Assembly: GCA_017395685.1 (NCBI GenBank)
Contig: JAFQOD010000077.1
Span: forward strand, 26,360-90,359
Source of the DNA: Clostridia bacterium
GTDB lineage: Bacteria > Bacillota > Clostridia > Christensenellales > Aristaeellaceae
Direction: 5' to 3'
Length of the DNA: 64,000 bases
Under the pieces are notes generated by a model. That model made no database searches. It saw nothing but the letters and a program-made list of their open reading frames with translations, and had not been told where the DNA came from. Positions 41,497 through 50,834 of this stretch are shown piece after piece. Made by a program: the position numbers and the translations under genes. Numbering within the stretch: position 1 is the first letter of the stretch; every line of letters begins with the position of its first letter.

Positions 41497-44400
41497 ATGG
41501 TTTTTCGTGTATATGTAGAAAAAAAGCAGGGCCTGGATCATGAGGCGCAAAGCCTGAAAAATGATCTGACCGGCCTGCTTGGCATTGAAAATCTGGAAAA
41601 TGTGCGCATTCTCAATCGTTATGATGTGGAAGGCGTGGATGAGGGCCTGTTTGAAAGCCTGAAAAATACCGTATTTGCCGAGCCCCAATTGGATACTGTA
41701 ACAGAAGAAATGCCCTGCCCCTGCGACGCCAGGGTATTCGCCGTAGAATATCTGCCCGGCCAGTTTGATCAGCGGGCGGACAGCGCCTCCCAGTGCATTC
41801 AGCTGATTTCCCAGGGGGAGCGGCCGCTGGTGCATTCCGCCAAGGTATATTACCTTTATGGCGCTCTAACGGATGAACAGATCGAAAAAATCCAGAAATA
41901 CGTCATCAATCCGGTGGAAAGCCGTCTGGCTTCCCTGGATCCCTTTGAAACGCTGAAAATCGATTATGAAATGCCCCCTATGGTGGAAACCCTGCATGAT
42001 TTCCCCGCTCTGGATCAGGCGGGGCTGCAGAATTTTGTGAAAAAGTACGGCCTGGCCATGGATGATGACGATCTGAAATTCTGCCAGGATTATTTCAAGA
42101 GCGAAGGCCGCGCCCCCACCCTCACTGAAATCCGCATGCTGGATACCTATTGGTCCGATCATTGCCGGCATACCACCTTCCTCACTGAACTTACGGAAGT
42201 ATCCTTTGATGATCCCGCTGCGGAAAAAACCTATCAGAAGTATCTGGAAGTGCGCAACGAGCTGAAGATCAAAAAGCCCGTAACCCTGATGGACATGGCC
42301 ACCATCGGCGCCAAATACCTGAAAAAGCAGGGGCTGCTGCAAAAGCTGGATGAATCGGAAGAAATCAATGCCTGCACTGTAAAAATCCAGGTGCAGACGG
42401 AGGACGGCCCCGAAAACTGGCTGCTGCTCTTCAAAAATGAAACCCACAATCATCCCACCGAAATCGAGCCCTTCGGCGGTGCCGCCACCTGCATCGGCGG
42501 CGCCATCCGGGATCCGCTTTCCGGCCGCAGCTATGTATACGCCGCCATGCGGGTTACCGGCGCAGCCGATCCCACGGTGCCCCTTTCCGAAACGCTGCCT
42601 GGAAAGCTGCCCCAGCGCAAAATTGTTACCACCGCTGCAGCGGGCTATTCCTCCTATGGCAATCAGATCGGCCTGGCCACCGGCGAAGTGCATGAGATTT
42701 ACCATCCCGGTTATGCCGCCAAGCGCATGGAAATCGGTGCGGTGATTGCCGCTGCCCCTGAGGAAAACGTGCGAAGGGAATGCCCTGCCCCCGGGGATAT
42801 CATTATCCTGCTGGGCGGCCGTACCGGCCGGGACGGCTGCGGCGGCGCCACCGGCTCCTCCAAAGCCCATACGCTGGAATCCATTGATCAATGCGGCGCA
42901 GAGGTGCAGAAGGGCAATGCCCCCGAAGAGCGCAAGCTGCAGCGCCTGTTCCGCAATCCCCGTGCTTCCCAGATGATCAAACGCTGCAATGATTTTGGCG
43001 CCGGCGGCGTTTCCGTTGCCATCGGTGAGCTGGCGGATGGCATTGCCATTGATCTTGATAAGGTGCCCAAGAAATATGAGGGCCTGGATGGCACGGAACT
43101 GGCCATTTCCGAATCTCAGGAGCGGATGGCCGTAGTGGTGGATCCCAAGGATGCGGAGCGGTTTATCGCGCTGGCTGCCAAGGAAAATCTGGAGGCCACC
43201 ATCGTCGCTTCCGTTCAGGAAGAGCCCCGGCTCACCATGAAATGGCGGGGCGAAACCATCGTTAATATCAGCCGTGAATTCTTAAATTCCAACGGTGCCC
43301 CCAAGGAAGCCTCAGCCCATGTGGCATCCCCCGTTCAGCCCGATCTTGAGCTGCCCGCTGATTTCAAGGATGGCATGCTGGCCCTCTCCGATGATCTGAA
43401 TATCTGCTCCCAGCGTGGTCTTTCCGAACGTTTTGATTCCACCATCGGTGCCGGCACTGTGCTGATGCCCTTTGGCGGCGAAAGGCAGCTGACCCCCCTG
43501 CAGGCCATGGTGCATAAGATCTCTCGTGAATACGGCGAAACCAGCACCTGCTCTCTGATGGCCTGGGGCTATGACCCCTATCTCACTGAGCAGAGCCCGT
43601 ACCGGGGCGCATATCTGGCAGTGGTGGAATCCATTGCCAAATTGATCGCCGCCGGCGCAGATCTTTCCGATACCTATCTTACCTTCCAGGAGTATTTTGA
43701 AAAGCCCCAGGGCCAGAAGGAACGGTGGGGCAAGCCCCTGGCCGCCTTGCTGGGCGCCCTGCAGGCCCAGTGGGATCTGGGCTGCGCCTCTATCGGCGGA
43801 AAGGATTCCATGTCCGGCACCTTTGAGCAGCTGGATGTCCCCCCCACGCTGGTCTCCTTTGCAGTGACCACCGCCGGTATCAAGACCATCCGCTCTCCCG
43901 AATTCAAGGACGCCGGCCATAAGTGTGTGCTGCTGACCCCTGAATATGATGAAAACGGTCTGCCCACCCCCGAATCCCTGAAGGGGCTGTTCGGCCGGGT
44001 GCATGCCCTGCTGTTCACCGGCAAGGCCATTTCCGCCTGGACGCTGGAGCGGGGCGGTATCGCTGAAGGCATTCTGAAGATGTGCCTGGGCAACAGCATC
44101 GGCTTCTCCTTTGATGATCACATCAGTCTGAAGACTATCTTCGAAAAGAAATACGGCGCCTTCATTCTGGAATTGGCCGGCGATGAAGATGTAGGCATTC
44201 CCCTGGGCTTTACCGATAAGCGGCAGGGCATCGCCTGGTGCGGTGAAGCCATCAGCCTGGAAAATCTGGAAAAAGCATATGAAGGCAAGCTGGAAAAGGT
44301 TTATCCCGCTGCCGTTTCCTCCTGCCAGGATATTCCTGTGATCTCCGCCGAAAAGAAGGAAATCATCCGTCCCAAGGTTTCCATCGCTACTCCTCGGGTG

Positions 44401-45186
44401 CTGATCCCTGTTTTCCCTGGCACCAATTGCGAATATGATTCCATCCGGGCGGTGGAGCGTGCCGGGCTCAAGGGCGAAATTCTGGTGCTGAATAATCTGT
44501 CCTCCCAGGGCGTGGCCGATTCCGTGGATCGGTTCGCTGATGCCCTGAAAAATGCCCAGATCGTATTCATTCCCGGCGGCTTCTCCGGCGGCGATGAACC
44601 TGACGGATCCGGCAAATTCATCACTGCCTTCTTCCGCAACGGTGCCATCCGGGATGGCATTGCCGATCTGATGGAAAACCGTGACGGTCTGATGCTGGGT
44701 ATCTGCAATGGCTTCCAGGCGCTGATCAAATTGGGGCTGGTGCCCTATGGAAAGATCACCCAGCCCTCCGCCGCTGCCCCCACCCTCACCTATAACGTGA
44801 TTGGACGGCATCAATCCCGGCTGGTGCGCACCCGCATTGCATCCAACAATTCCCCCTGGCTGATGGAAACAAATGTGGGCGATGTATACACCGTGCCCAT
44901 CAGCCATGGCGAAGGCCGGTTCCTGTGCAATGACGAAGTGCTGAAGAACCTGATTGCAAACGGCCAGATTGCCACCCAGTATGTGGATCTTTCCGGCAAT
45001 CCCACCGATGATATTCTGTTCAATCCCAATGGTTCCGTGGCTGCCATCGAGGGTATTCTTTCTCCCGACGGCCGGATTCTGGGCAAGATGGGCCATTCCG
45101 AGCGCATCGGCGACGGCCTGTATCAGAATGTACCCGGCACCTACGAAATGGGCCTGTTCACCAGCGCCAGAAAGTACTTTGGATAA
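41497..45186 (+). CDS. purL: Phosphoribosylformylglycinamidine synthase, single-chain
   Basis: PurL converts FGAR to FGAM with glutamine and ATP. This is the large 1229-residue form: a PurS-like N-terminus, two catalytic repeats (SDHCRHTTFLTEL, KNETHNHPTEIEPFGGAATC, SIGGKDSMSGT) and a fused C-terminal glutaminase with FPGTNCEYDS, the nucleophile region LGICNGFQALIKLG and the histidine in PISHGEGRF. So no separate purS or purQ is needed. AAGGAGG lies 8 nt before the ATG, and it probably shares a transcript with purD. Confidence 0.95.
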   Translation: MVFRVYVEKKQGLDHEAQSLKNDLTGLLGIENLENVRILNRYDVEGVDEGLFESLKNTVFAEPQLDTVTEEMPCPCDARVFAVEYLPGQFDQRADSASQCIQLISQGERPLVHSAKVYYLYGALTDEQIEKIQKYVINPVESRLASLDPFETLKIDYEMPPMVETLHDFPALDQAGLQNFVKKYGLAMDDDDLKFCQDYFKSEGRAPTLTEIRMLDTYWSDHCRHTTFLTELTEVSFDDPAAEKTYQKYLEVRNELKIKKPVTLMDMATIGAKYLKKQGLLQKLDESEEINACTVKIQVQTEDGPENWLLLFKNETHNHPTEIEPFGGAATCIGGAIRDPLSGRSYVYAAMRVTGAADPTVPLSETLPGKLPQRKIVTTAAAGYSSYGNQIGLATGEVHEIYHPGYAAKRMEIGAVIAAAPEENVRRECPAPGDIIILLGGRTGRDGCGGATGSSKAHTLESIDQCGAEVQKGNAPEERKLQRLFRNPRASQMIKRCNDFGAGGVSVAIGELADGIAIDLDKVPKKYEGLDGTELAISESQERMAVVVDPKDAERFIALAAKENLEATIVASVQEEPRLTMKWRGETIVNISREFLNSNGAPKEASAHVASPVQPDLELPADFKDGMLALSDDLNICSQRGLSERFDSTIGAGTVLMPFGGERQLTPLQAMVHKISREYGETSTCSLMAWGYDPYLTEQSPYRGAYLAVVESIAKLIAAGADLSDTYLTFQEYFEKPQGQKERWGKPLAALLGALQAQWDLGCASIGGKDSMSGTFEQLDVPPTLVSFAVTTAGIKTIRSPEFKDAGHKCVLLTPEYDENGLPTPESLKGLFGRVHALLFTGKAISAWTLERGGIAEGILKMCLGNSIGFSFDDHISLKTIFEKKYGAFILELAGDEDVGIPLGFTDKRQGIAWCGEAISLENLEKAYEGKLEKVYPAAVSSCQDIPVISAEKKEIIRPKVSIATPRVLIPVFPGTNCEYDSIRAVERAGLKGEILVLNNLSSQGVADSVDRFADALKNAQIVFIPGGFSGGDEPDGSGKFITAFFRNGAIRDGIADLMENRDGLMLGICNGFQALIKLGLVPYGKITQPSAAAPTLTYNVIGRHQSRLVRTRIASNNSPWLMETNVGDVYTVPISHGEGRFLCNDEVLKNLIANGQIATQYVDLSGNPTDDILFNPNGSVAAIEGILSPDGRILGKMGHSERIGDGLYQNVPGTYEMGLFTSARKYFG

Positions 45187-45192
45187 TAATAT

Positions 45193-45361
45193 GCGGGAGG
45201 ATACTTTGGAGCCCAAAGCACCCTCCCTTCCGCAACCTCAATCGGCGCGCTGGTTCGCTGCCGCTCCCATCGCTTGTTTCGGTTGATTCGTTCAGCTCCC
45301 TGCGGCCTCAAGGCCGCTCCCTCCACTGGAGGGCCGGTCGCTTCTCTCACCCTCCCGAAAA
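45193..45361. repeat. Palindromic intergenic repeat, copy B (longer)
   Basis: The 169-bp element starts GCGGGAGG-atactttgg, like copy A at 40054, and ends CACCCTCCCGAAAA, again like copy A. Between the shared ends it carries extra DNA with inner hairpins, such as GCGGCC-TCAA-GGCCGC (45302-45317) and CCCTCCA-CTGG-AGGG. It has no likely gene. The shared ends with different centres suggest one mobile or expanding repeat family. Confidence 0.65.
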
Positions 45362-45401
45362 CCAATAGGGATTATTTCATCGTTCATCCAACAAACGCAT
45401 T

Positions 45402-45433
45402 TCTCCCAGTCTGGCTGGGAGAATTTTTGTTTT
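45402..45433 (+). terminator. Terminator of purD-purL
   Basis: TCTCCCAG (45402-45409) and CTGGGAGA (45415-45422) pair over a 5-nt loop, followed by ATTTTTGTTTT. Confidence 0.9.
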
Positions 45434-45444
45434 GACAATATGCC

Positions 45445-45993
45445 TTATTCTACAAATGATACAGGCAAAGGGCTTACGCTGTGTTCCCCCAGCATCTTTT
45501 CCATCCAGATCATATCATACCACCGGCCAAATTTATACCCGCACTGATGGAAGCGGCCAACCAGATGGTATCCCAGCTTTTCATGGAAGCGCATGCTGGC
45601 GTTGGTCAGAAATTCATCCTCATTTTCGGTATATGCAATGCAGGCGCAGGCATTGAGAATATGCATTTTCTTCAATTCCTCCTCCAGCGCCTGATACAGC
45701 GCCCTCCCCACACCTTTGCCGTGACAATCCGATTTCACATAGAGGGTGGTTTCCACCGCCCAGTCATAGGCCGCCCGGGATTTAAAAGGCCCCGCATAGG
45801 CATACCCCAGAATTTTTCCTGCCCCTTCCGCCACCAGGAAGGGATATTTTTTCATTGTTTCTCCAATGCGCCGATGCATTTCTTCAATATCCGGTGCATC
45901 GTATTCAAATGTAATGGCCGTGTTCTTTACATAAGGGGCATAGATTGCCTGGATTTGCGCTGCATCCCCGGGGCACGCTTTCCGAATGAGCAT
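45445..45993 (-). CDS. GNAT N-acetyltransferase (phosphinothricin-acetyltransferase-like)
   Basis: The 182-residue acetyl-CoA-dependent acetyltransferase starts MLIRKACPGDAAQIQAIYAPYV and shows ITFEYDAPDIEEMHRRI, GYAYAGPFKSRAAYDWAVE and the acetyl-CoA loop CHGKGVGRALYQAL, all close to the Pat/Bar subfamily. These acetylate amino groups of small molecules such as phosphinothricin or methionine sulfoximine; the real substrate here is unknown. GAGGAAAAG precedes the ATG. Confidence 0.88.
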   Translation of the reverse strand: MLIRKACPGDAAQIQAIYAPYVKNTAITFEYDAPDIEEMHRRIGETMKKYPFLVAEGAGKILGYAYAGPFKSRAAYDWAVETTLYVKSDCHGKGVGRALYQALEEELKKMHILNACACIAYTENEDEFLTNASMRFHEKLGYHLVGRFHQCGYKFGRWYDMIWMEKMLGEHSVSPLPVSFVE

Positions 45994-46007
45994 GTATCTT
46001 TTCCTCC

Positions 46008-46041
46008 ATCAAAATGGCTGCCGCCAATACCGGCAGCAGCC
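46008..46041 (-). terminator. Terminator of the lipid kinase-secreted protein pair
   Basis: On the minus strand GGCTGCTGCC and GGCGGCAGCC (46041-46032 and 46025-46016) pair with one wobble over a 6-nt loop, followed by ATTTTGAT. Confidence 0.7.
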
Positions 46042-46057
46042 AAGAATCAGAATCATC

Positions 46058-47098
46058 TTATTGTACGTACAGATCATCCCGCAGGCGATAGATGGTGCAG
46101 CCCCGGTTTTTGGTGCAGATTGCCTCCACAAACCATTCGGCGGTCTTCACCGCATCATACTGGATATAGCCCCAGCGGACGCCATCGATTCTTTCGCCCT
46201 TCATGTTGCTGTCCGTCCAATGCACTTCATCGGTAACAGGATCATAATCGGTCATGAACAGCATGCTGTGGGGGCCGTTCCCATAGTAATAATAGCCCAC
46301 CATCTGGAAAAAATCCCCCCGCTTCACACTGTGGAGCACCTTCCGGCAGTTTTCCATATTCTCTGCCTTGGAAAGATCAGGATCATATTTGAACTGGGCC
46401 GCAATTTCAAAGGGAGCGCCGTCAGAAGGCCCTTCCGGCCGCCATTCAATGCCGTAATCGTAAGGGGCGCTATCCTTCTTGGATTTGTTTTTGGGCATAT
46501 ACAGTTCCAGTTCCGGATATTCCGCCATGCGGTAAGCGCCGGAAAAGGTATCAAAGAGGCGCATCACGAAATTTTTGCATACGCCCACATGCCAATCCTC
46601 CTGAGCAGGGGCGAAGCGATAGCGGCTGTCCTTGCTGTTGGCCAGGGCCTCAGCAAATATATCCTTGAGCAGTTGATCCTTGGGGGAAATGATGCCCACC
46701 GATTTAGAAATCTGAGTACCATCACTCAAATGAGCGATGATCACCAGCTCAGCCCCGGTGGTAAAGTATCGGTCTTCAGGCTCGGGCCCATTGGGATCCT
46801 GGGAAAATACCCACTGCAGCTGGCTCTTTTCACCTGCTGCATTTTCCTCAGCAGTGGACATATACAATTCACCGCCATTGGGGAAGCGAAGAATTGCCCG
46901 CATTTCCACGGCCCCTTCGCAGCTGGCTTCCACGGTGAGCTTTCCGCCCTTTTCCCAGGTCTGCCCCTCCACAGGGCTGGCAATCAGGATTTTGGGTAGC
47001 CTTGGGATGGGCGCATGCATAATTTCTTCTTCCTCGGCCCAGCCAAAAGACGGCAGCATCAGCGCCGCCAGCATCAAACAAAGCCATTTATACTGCAT
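46058..47098 (-). CDS. Secreted protein with a possible papain-like (CHAP/NlpC-type) domain
   Basis: The 346-residue protein has a signal peptide (residues 1-21, ending FGWAEEEE). A middle beta-sandwich-like part (ASPVEGQTWEKGGKLTVEAS, RAILRFPNGGELY) is followed by a C-terminal region with the order Cys (GVCKNFVMRLFDTFSG), His (GNGPHSMLFMTDYD) and Asp/Asn (HWTDSNM). That order and spacing fit amidase-type cysteine peptidases that act on cell wall. The family is not recognised with certainty. GAGGAGG lies 4 nt before the ATG; the lipid kinase gene is 9 nt upstream. Confidence 0.6.
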   Translation of the reverse strand: MQYKWLCLMLAALMLPSFGWAEEEEIMHAPIPRLPKILIASPVEGQTWEKGGKLTVEASCEGAVEMRAILRFPNGGELYMSTAEENAAGEKSQLQWVFSQDPNGPEPEDRYFTTGAELVIIAHLSDGTQISKSVGIISPKDQLLKDIFAEALANSKDSRYRFAPAQEDWHVGVCKNFVMRLFDTFSGAYRMAEYPELELYMPKNKSKKDSAPYDYGIEWRPEGPSDGAPFEIAAQFKYDPDLSKAENMENCRKVLHSVKRGDFFQMVGYYYYGNGPHSMLFMTDYDPVTDEVHWTDSNMKGERIDGVRWGYIQYDAVKTAEWFVEAICTKNRGCTIYRLRDDLYVQ

Positions 47099-47107
47099 TT
47101 TTCCTCC

Positions 47108-47974
47108 TCAGCGGTGGATCAGCAAAGCGCCGGGCAGGATGCGCACATCCGCATGCTTTGCCGGAATAATCTCACCGTCAACATCAATTCGCATATTGGG
47201 AACTGAAAATGTGATGCTGCGGGCACGCTGGAATCTGGTTTCCGGGAAGGAAAGAATCTTTCCCCGCATCAGGCCGATCAGCCGCTTGGGCAGATCCCTT
47301 TTCCTGATATCGCCCACCACAATCACATCAAATAATCCATCATCCACCTTTGCATCCGGGGCGATGGTGATGCCGCCGCCAAAGCGGCTGCCGTTGGCCA
47401 CCACCACAATGAAAGCCTTCTGTGTAATTTCTTCCCCCTGATCAATAGCATAGGTCAGATCAACGGAGCGAAACCGGAACAGCGTCTGCAGCACCCCATA
47501 AAAATAGGGCAGCATCCCCCGGGCGAAGCGCTTGACCCGCTGGGTATAATCCAGCACCATCACATCAAAGCCCGTTCCGATTTCATTGAGAAACATCCGG
47601 TCATTGAGCATGCCCACATCCGTCCTGACAGCAGGATGAGAAAGAATATGCTCCAGTGCCTGGGCAGGCTTGGCAGGAATGCCGATGGCCTTTACGAAAT
47701 CATTCCCTGTTCCCGCTGGAATAATGCCAAGGGGCATCTCCGTTCCCAGCAAGCCCTGGGCCACTTCAAAGGATGTGCCGTCACCCCCGATGGAGAGCAC
47801 CAATTCGGCCCCTTCATGCCCCGCTTCTCTGGCCAGTTCCGTGGCATGGCCGGGATGGGTGGTATATGCCATCCAGCAGGGAATATTCTTTTCTTTCAAT
47901 ATCATTTCAATCTGGCTTCCCACTTTTCTGCCCCTTCCGTGGCCGGAAGTGGGATTGCAGATGGCATATATCAT
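47108..47974 (-). CDS. dagK: Diacylglycerol/lipid kinase family protein (DagK/YegS type)
   Basis: The 288-residue kinase has the DAGK catalytic signatures ICNPTSGHGRG, LVLSIGGDGTSFEVAQGLLG and LGIIPAGTGNDFVKAIGI, with the C-terminal beta-sandwich ending in IDGE-like VDGEIIPAK. Such enzymes phosphorylate diacylglycerol or related lipids at the membrane, recycling lipid from lipoteichoic acid synthesis. It is probably read with the secreted protein behind it. AAGGAAGG precedes the ATG. Confidence 0.9.
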   Translation of the reverse strand: MIYAICNPTSGHGRGRKVGSQIEMILKEKNIPCWMAYTTHPGHATELAREAGHEGAELVLSIGGDGTSFEVAQGLLGTEMPLGIIPAGTGNDFVKAIGIPAKPAQALEHILSHPAVRTDVGMLNDRMFLNEIGTGFDVMVLDYTQRVKRFARGMLPYFYGVLQTLFRFRSVDLTYAIDQGEEITQKAFIVVVANGSRFGGGITIAPDAKVDDGLFDVIVVGDIRKRDLPKRLIGLMRGKILSFPETRFQRARSITFSVPNMRIDVDGEIIPAKHADVRILPGALLIHR

Positions 47975-48091
47975 GCTTGCAACCTTCCTTGCATAGAAAT
48001 TCCCATGTTTACTCTATCGCATTTTCCCCTGCTTGTAAAGAGGAAAAAAGTAAAAATTCCCCGCTTGCTGTCATTAAGCAGGCTGAAGGGA

Positions 48092-48120
48092 TTTACGCAA
48101 AAAAATCTTTGTGATATAAT
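48092..48120 (+). promoter_or_regulatory. Promoter of the PucR-like gene and ctpA
   Basis: TTTACG (48092-48097), 17-nt spacer, TATAAT (48115-48120) with an upstream TGA forming an extended -10. Confidence 0.7.
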
Positions 48121-48182
48121 ATAAATTGAGGTGGATTATACCTTTATTTTACCGCAACCGAACACGGGAGGAACATGCCATT

Positions 48183-49253
48183 ATGGATACCCGCCTTTTA
48201 ATACAGATTGAGCAGGTGCTTTCCCGGCTGCACGCCCCCATTTCCCTGCTGGATACGGAGGGCAACAGCCTGATTCCCAATGAAGATATCCGCTTTTCCC
48301 TGCCGGCCCTTCCCCATCAGGGCGGGCCTGTGATGCAGGATGGCCGGCTGTATCAGGTGTGCACTGCGGTGCCGGATTGGGTGATGATGACCACCATCAG
48401 CGATGCCGAGAGCACCAAGGATGCTTTCCTGCTCTGCGACGCCATGATTTCCGCCACCATTGCGGCCAGCGAGGCCGGCAATGACCTGAATAATACCTAT
48501 CAGCGCATTCTGCAGAATGAGCTTTCTCTGGCGGAACTGGATGCCATGGCAGATGAGCACCGCATTCCCATCTCCAATTCCCGGTGCGTGCTGCTGATGC
48601 ATATGGTGCAGGTGCAGCAGCGCAATGCCTATGAAATTCTGGATGAAATTCTGCCCCGCTCTCATGCAGATGTGCTGGTGGCCATGGATAAGCATACCGC
48701 CGCCTTCATCAAGGATGTGAGCAGCATGGATGATGAAGATGAGCTTCGCCAGTTTGCCTGCGCCGTTCAGGAAACGCTGCTGGGCGAAATTGCCCTGCCC
48801 ATTACCATCGGCATCGGTGAGATCGCCCGGGGCGTGGGCGAATTGCACGAATCCTATCGTCAGGCCCGCCGGGCCATCGAAATCGGCCGGGTATATGCGC
48901 CGGAGCGCACCATCCATGTCTACCGTTCCATGATGCTGGAGCGGTTCCTTTCCGATCTCTCCCCCGAAGTGGCGGAGCATTATCACGGCTTGCTGTTCAA
49001 TCGCTCCACTGCCCGGCTCTTCAGCGAAGAAATGCTCTATACCATTGAAATGTTCTTCAAAAAGGATCTGAATCTTTCCGATACCGCAAGGCAATTGTAT
49101 ATCCACCGCAATACGCTGGTATACCGGCTGGATAAGGTGCAGCGGCAGCTGGGCTTGGATCTGAGAAAATTCGAGGATGCGGTCACCTTCAAAATGCTGC
49201 TTGAAATGCGCAAATGTGGGAATAATAAAGCAAAAGGCAAAAAGAGCCACTGA
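48183..49253 (+). CDS. PucR/CdaR-type transcriptional regulator
   Basis: The 356-residue protein has an N-terminal part like sugar-diacid sensing domains (IEQVLSRLHAPISLLDTEG), a GGDEF-like central region (PITIGIGEIARGVGELHESY, RQARRAIEIG) and the C-terminal HTH_30 domain DLNLSDTARQLYIHRNTLVY. The family activates catabolic genes. It is followed after 20 nt by a C-terminal processing protease gene and not by a catabolic gene, so its targets are unclear. ATG at 48183 lies 11-12 nt after GGGAGG. Confidence 0.85.
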   Translation: MDTRLLIQIEQVLSRLHAPISLLDTEGNSLIPNEDIRFSLPALPHQGGPVMQDGRLYQVCTAVPDWVMMTTISDAESTKDAFLLCDAMISATIAASEAGNDLNNTYQRILQNELSLAELDAMADEHRIPISNSRCVLLMHMVQVQQRNAYEILDEILPRSHADVLVAMDKHTAAFIKDVSSMDDEDELRQFACAVQETLLGEIALPITIGIGEIARGVGELHESYRQARRAIEIGRVYAPERTIHVYRSMMLERFLSDLSPEVAEHYHGLLFNRSTARLFSEEMLYTIEMFFKKDLNLSDTARQLYIHRNTLVYRLDKVQRQLGLDLRKFEDAVTFKMLLEMRKCGNNKAKGKKSH

Positions 49254-49273
49254 TCTGTCCGGAGGGATCATGT

Positions 49274-50491
49274 ATGAAAAAAAGGCTGATCATCGTAATG
49301 AGTGTTCTGGCGCTATGCCTCTCCCTTGTATTTATCTCCTCCGGCCAAGCCTCCATTTTTGATTTCGGCCGGAAGCAGGATACCGTAACCATCCCCCGTT
49401 CCCAGTATGAACGGCTGCAGCGCTATGCCCAGATGGATGAAATTTTGCAGTATATCGAAACCTGGTATTATGAAGAGCCGGATGTGGATGCCCTGATCGA
49501 AAATGCCACCCGCGGCCTGCTCTACGGCCTGGAGGATCCCTATTCCTATTATTACAGCGCCCAGGAATGGAGCGATTATTGGGCAGATGATGAAGGGGAA
49601 TACGGCGGTATCGGCATTCAGATTCTGGGCAATTACCTGGATTATTCCGTTACCGTCACCCAGGTTTTCCGGGATACCCCGGCCCAGAATGCCGGCATCC
49701 GTAAAGGGGACCTGCTGGTGCGGGTGGAGGATATTGAGGTCAATGCCTATACCATGCAGGATGCGGTCAACGTCATGCGTGGCACAGTGGATGAGATCGT
49801 GGAAATCGAGGTGCTCCGGGGGACGGAATATATCACCTTCCAGGTGCCCAGGGCCATCATCCATGTAAATCGTGTGGAATATACCCTGCTTGAGGATCAG
49901 GTAGGATATATCAAGCTGTATGAATTTGCCGGAGAAAGCCAGAAGGAATTCGCAGCCGCCCTCACCGAGCTGCGTGCCCAGGGGGCTGAATCGCTGGTGG
50001 TGGATCTGCGGGATAACGGCGGCGGCTGGGTGGATGCGGCCATTGATATCGCCGATCTTTTCCTGGATAAGGAACTGCTGGTTTACAGCATGGATCGCTA
50101 CGGCACCCGGGATGAAAAGGGCTATTATACCCAGGATGGCAAGGATGATATTCCCCTTGTGATTCTGGTGAATGAAAACAGCGCCTCCTCCTCCGAAATT
50201 CTTTCCGGCGGCCTGCAGGCGCTGGGCCGGGCAAAGATCGTGGGGGTTCAGTCCTTTGGTAAGGGCATCATCCAGACTGTGATTCCCCTTAACAGCAATA
50301 CCGAAGGCTTCCAATTCACCTTTGCCCAGTATTATCTGCCCAATGATCAGGCGGTGCATAAGATCGGCATTGCCCCCGATGTCATTGCAGAAATGCCCGA
50401 AGAATTAAAGAGCGTCTATTATGATCTGGGGGATATGACCGATCCTCAGCTGCAGAAAGCCTGGGAAGAAGCCAAGGACATGAAAAAATAA
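49274..50491 (+). CDS. ctpA: C-terminal processing peptidase, S41 family
   Basis: This is a 405-residue secreted or membrane-anchored protease with an N-terminal hydrophobic segment (MKKRLIIVMSVLALCLSLVF). It has a PDZ domain (YGGIGIQILG to GIRKGDLLVRVEDIEV) and an S41 catalytic domain with LVVDLRDNGGGWVDAA, the serine in NENSASSSEILSGGLQ and the lysine in GVQSFGKGIIQT. CtpA/CtpB enzymes cleave protein C-termini; in Bacillus CtpB takes part in the sigma-K checkpoint with SpoIVB, which is also encoded here. GGAGGG lies 7 nt before the ATG. Confidence 0.92.
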   Translation: MKKRLIIVMSVLALCLSLVFISSGQASIFDFGRKQDTVTIPRSQYERLQRYAQMDEILQYIETWYYEEPDVDALIENATRGLLYGLEDPYSYYYSAQEWSDYWADDEGEYGGIGIQILGNYLDYSVTVTQVFRDTPAQNAGIRKGDLLVRVEDIEVNAYTMQDAVNVMRGTVDEIVEIEVLRGTEYITFQVPRAIIHVNRVEYTLLEDQVGYIKLYEFAGESQKEFAAALTELRAQGAESLVVDLRDNGGGWVDAAIDIADLFLDKELLVYSMDRYGTRDEKGYYTQDGKDDIPLVILVNENSASSSEILSGGLQALGRAKIVGVQSFGKGIIQTVIPLNSNTEGFQFTFAQYYLPNDQAVHKIGIAPDVIAEMPEELKSVYYDLGDMTDPQLQKAWEEAKDMKK

Positions 50492-50549
50492 CAGCACAAA
50501 AGCGTATCCTTTCTGTTTCCAGGTTAAGCATAACAGGCTTACGCAATTC

Positions 50550-50600
50550 AAGCAGCTATGACTTGAAGAAAATCCTTCAAGTACATAGCTGCTTTTTGCT
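50550..50600 (+). terminator. Terminator after ctpA
   Basis: AAGCAGCTATG-CTTGAAG (from 50550) pairs with CTTCAAG-CATAGCTGCTT (to 50594), about 18 bp with small bulges, then TTTGC. The rest of the 344-nt gap to 50835 contains a TTGACA without a good -10, and nothing else I can name. Confidence 0.75.
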
Positions 50601-50834
50601 GATAAAAAACGCAAAGTTCCCTTCAGAAACCGCCCTGTCATCATGAAGGAAGCCACTGATATTCATTCATTCTTTCCGCTATTGACAATCAGGCAAGCAT
50701 ATCGGAAAATATTTTCAATTATCAAAACCATTTGCACCTTTCAAACGTTAGATAAGTGAACAGCCGCTCAGGTGGCTCGTTCCGACTGCCATGCAGGCCT
50801 GCTGACAGACACTCAACCAAAGGGGACAGATACT

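Noticed and set aside
43312..45216. Minus-strand open frame opposite the end of purL
   Set aside because: The plus strand encodes the glutaminase domain with all motifs; the antisense product is Gly/Ile/His-rich shadow sequence. The antisense frames at 9974-11749 and 38107-40041 were rejected for the same reason.
45141..45365. Short minus-strand open frame across repeat copy B
   Set aside because: It overlaps the purL end and consists mostly of palindromic repeat DNA; no start site with a ribosome binding site.
34427..48185. The same 12 bases, CATGCCATTATG, at the starts of purE and of the PucR-like gene
   Set aside because: Chance repeats of 12 bases are expected many times in 64 kb, and the surroundings are not alike.
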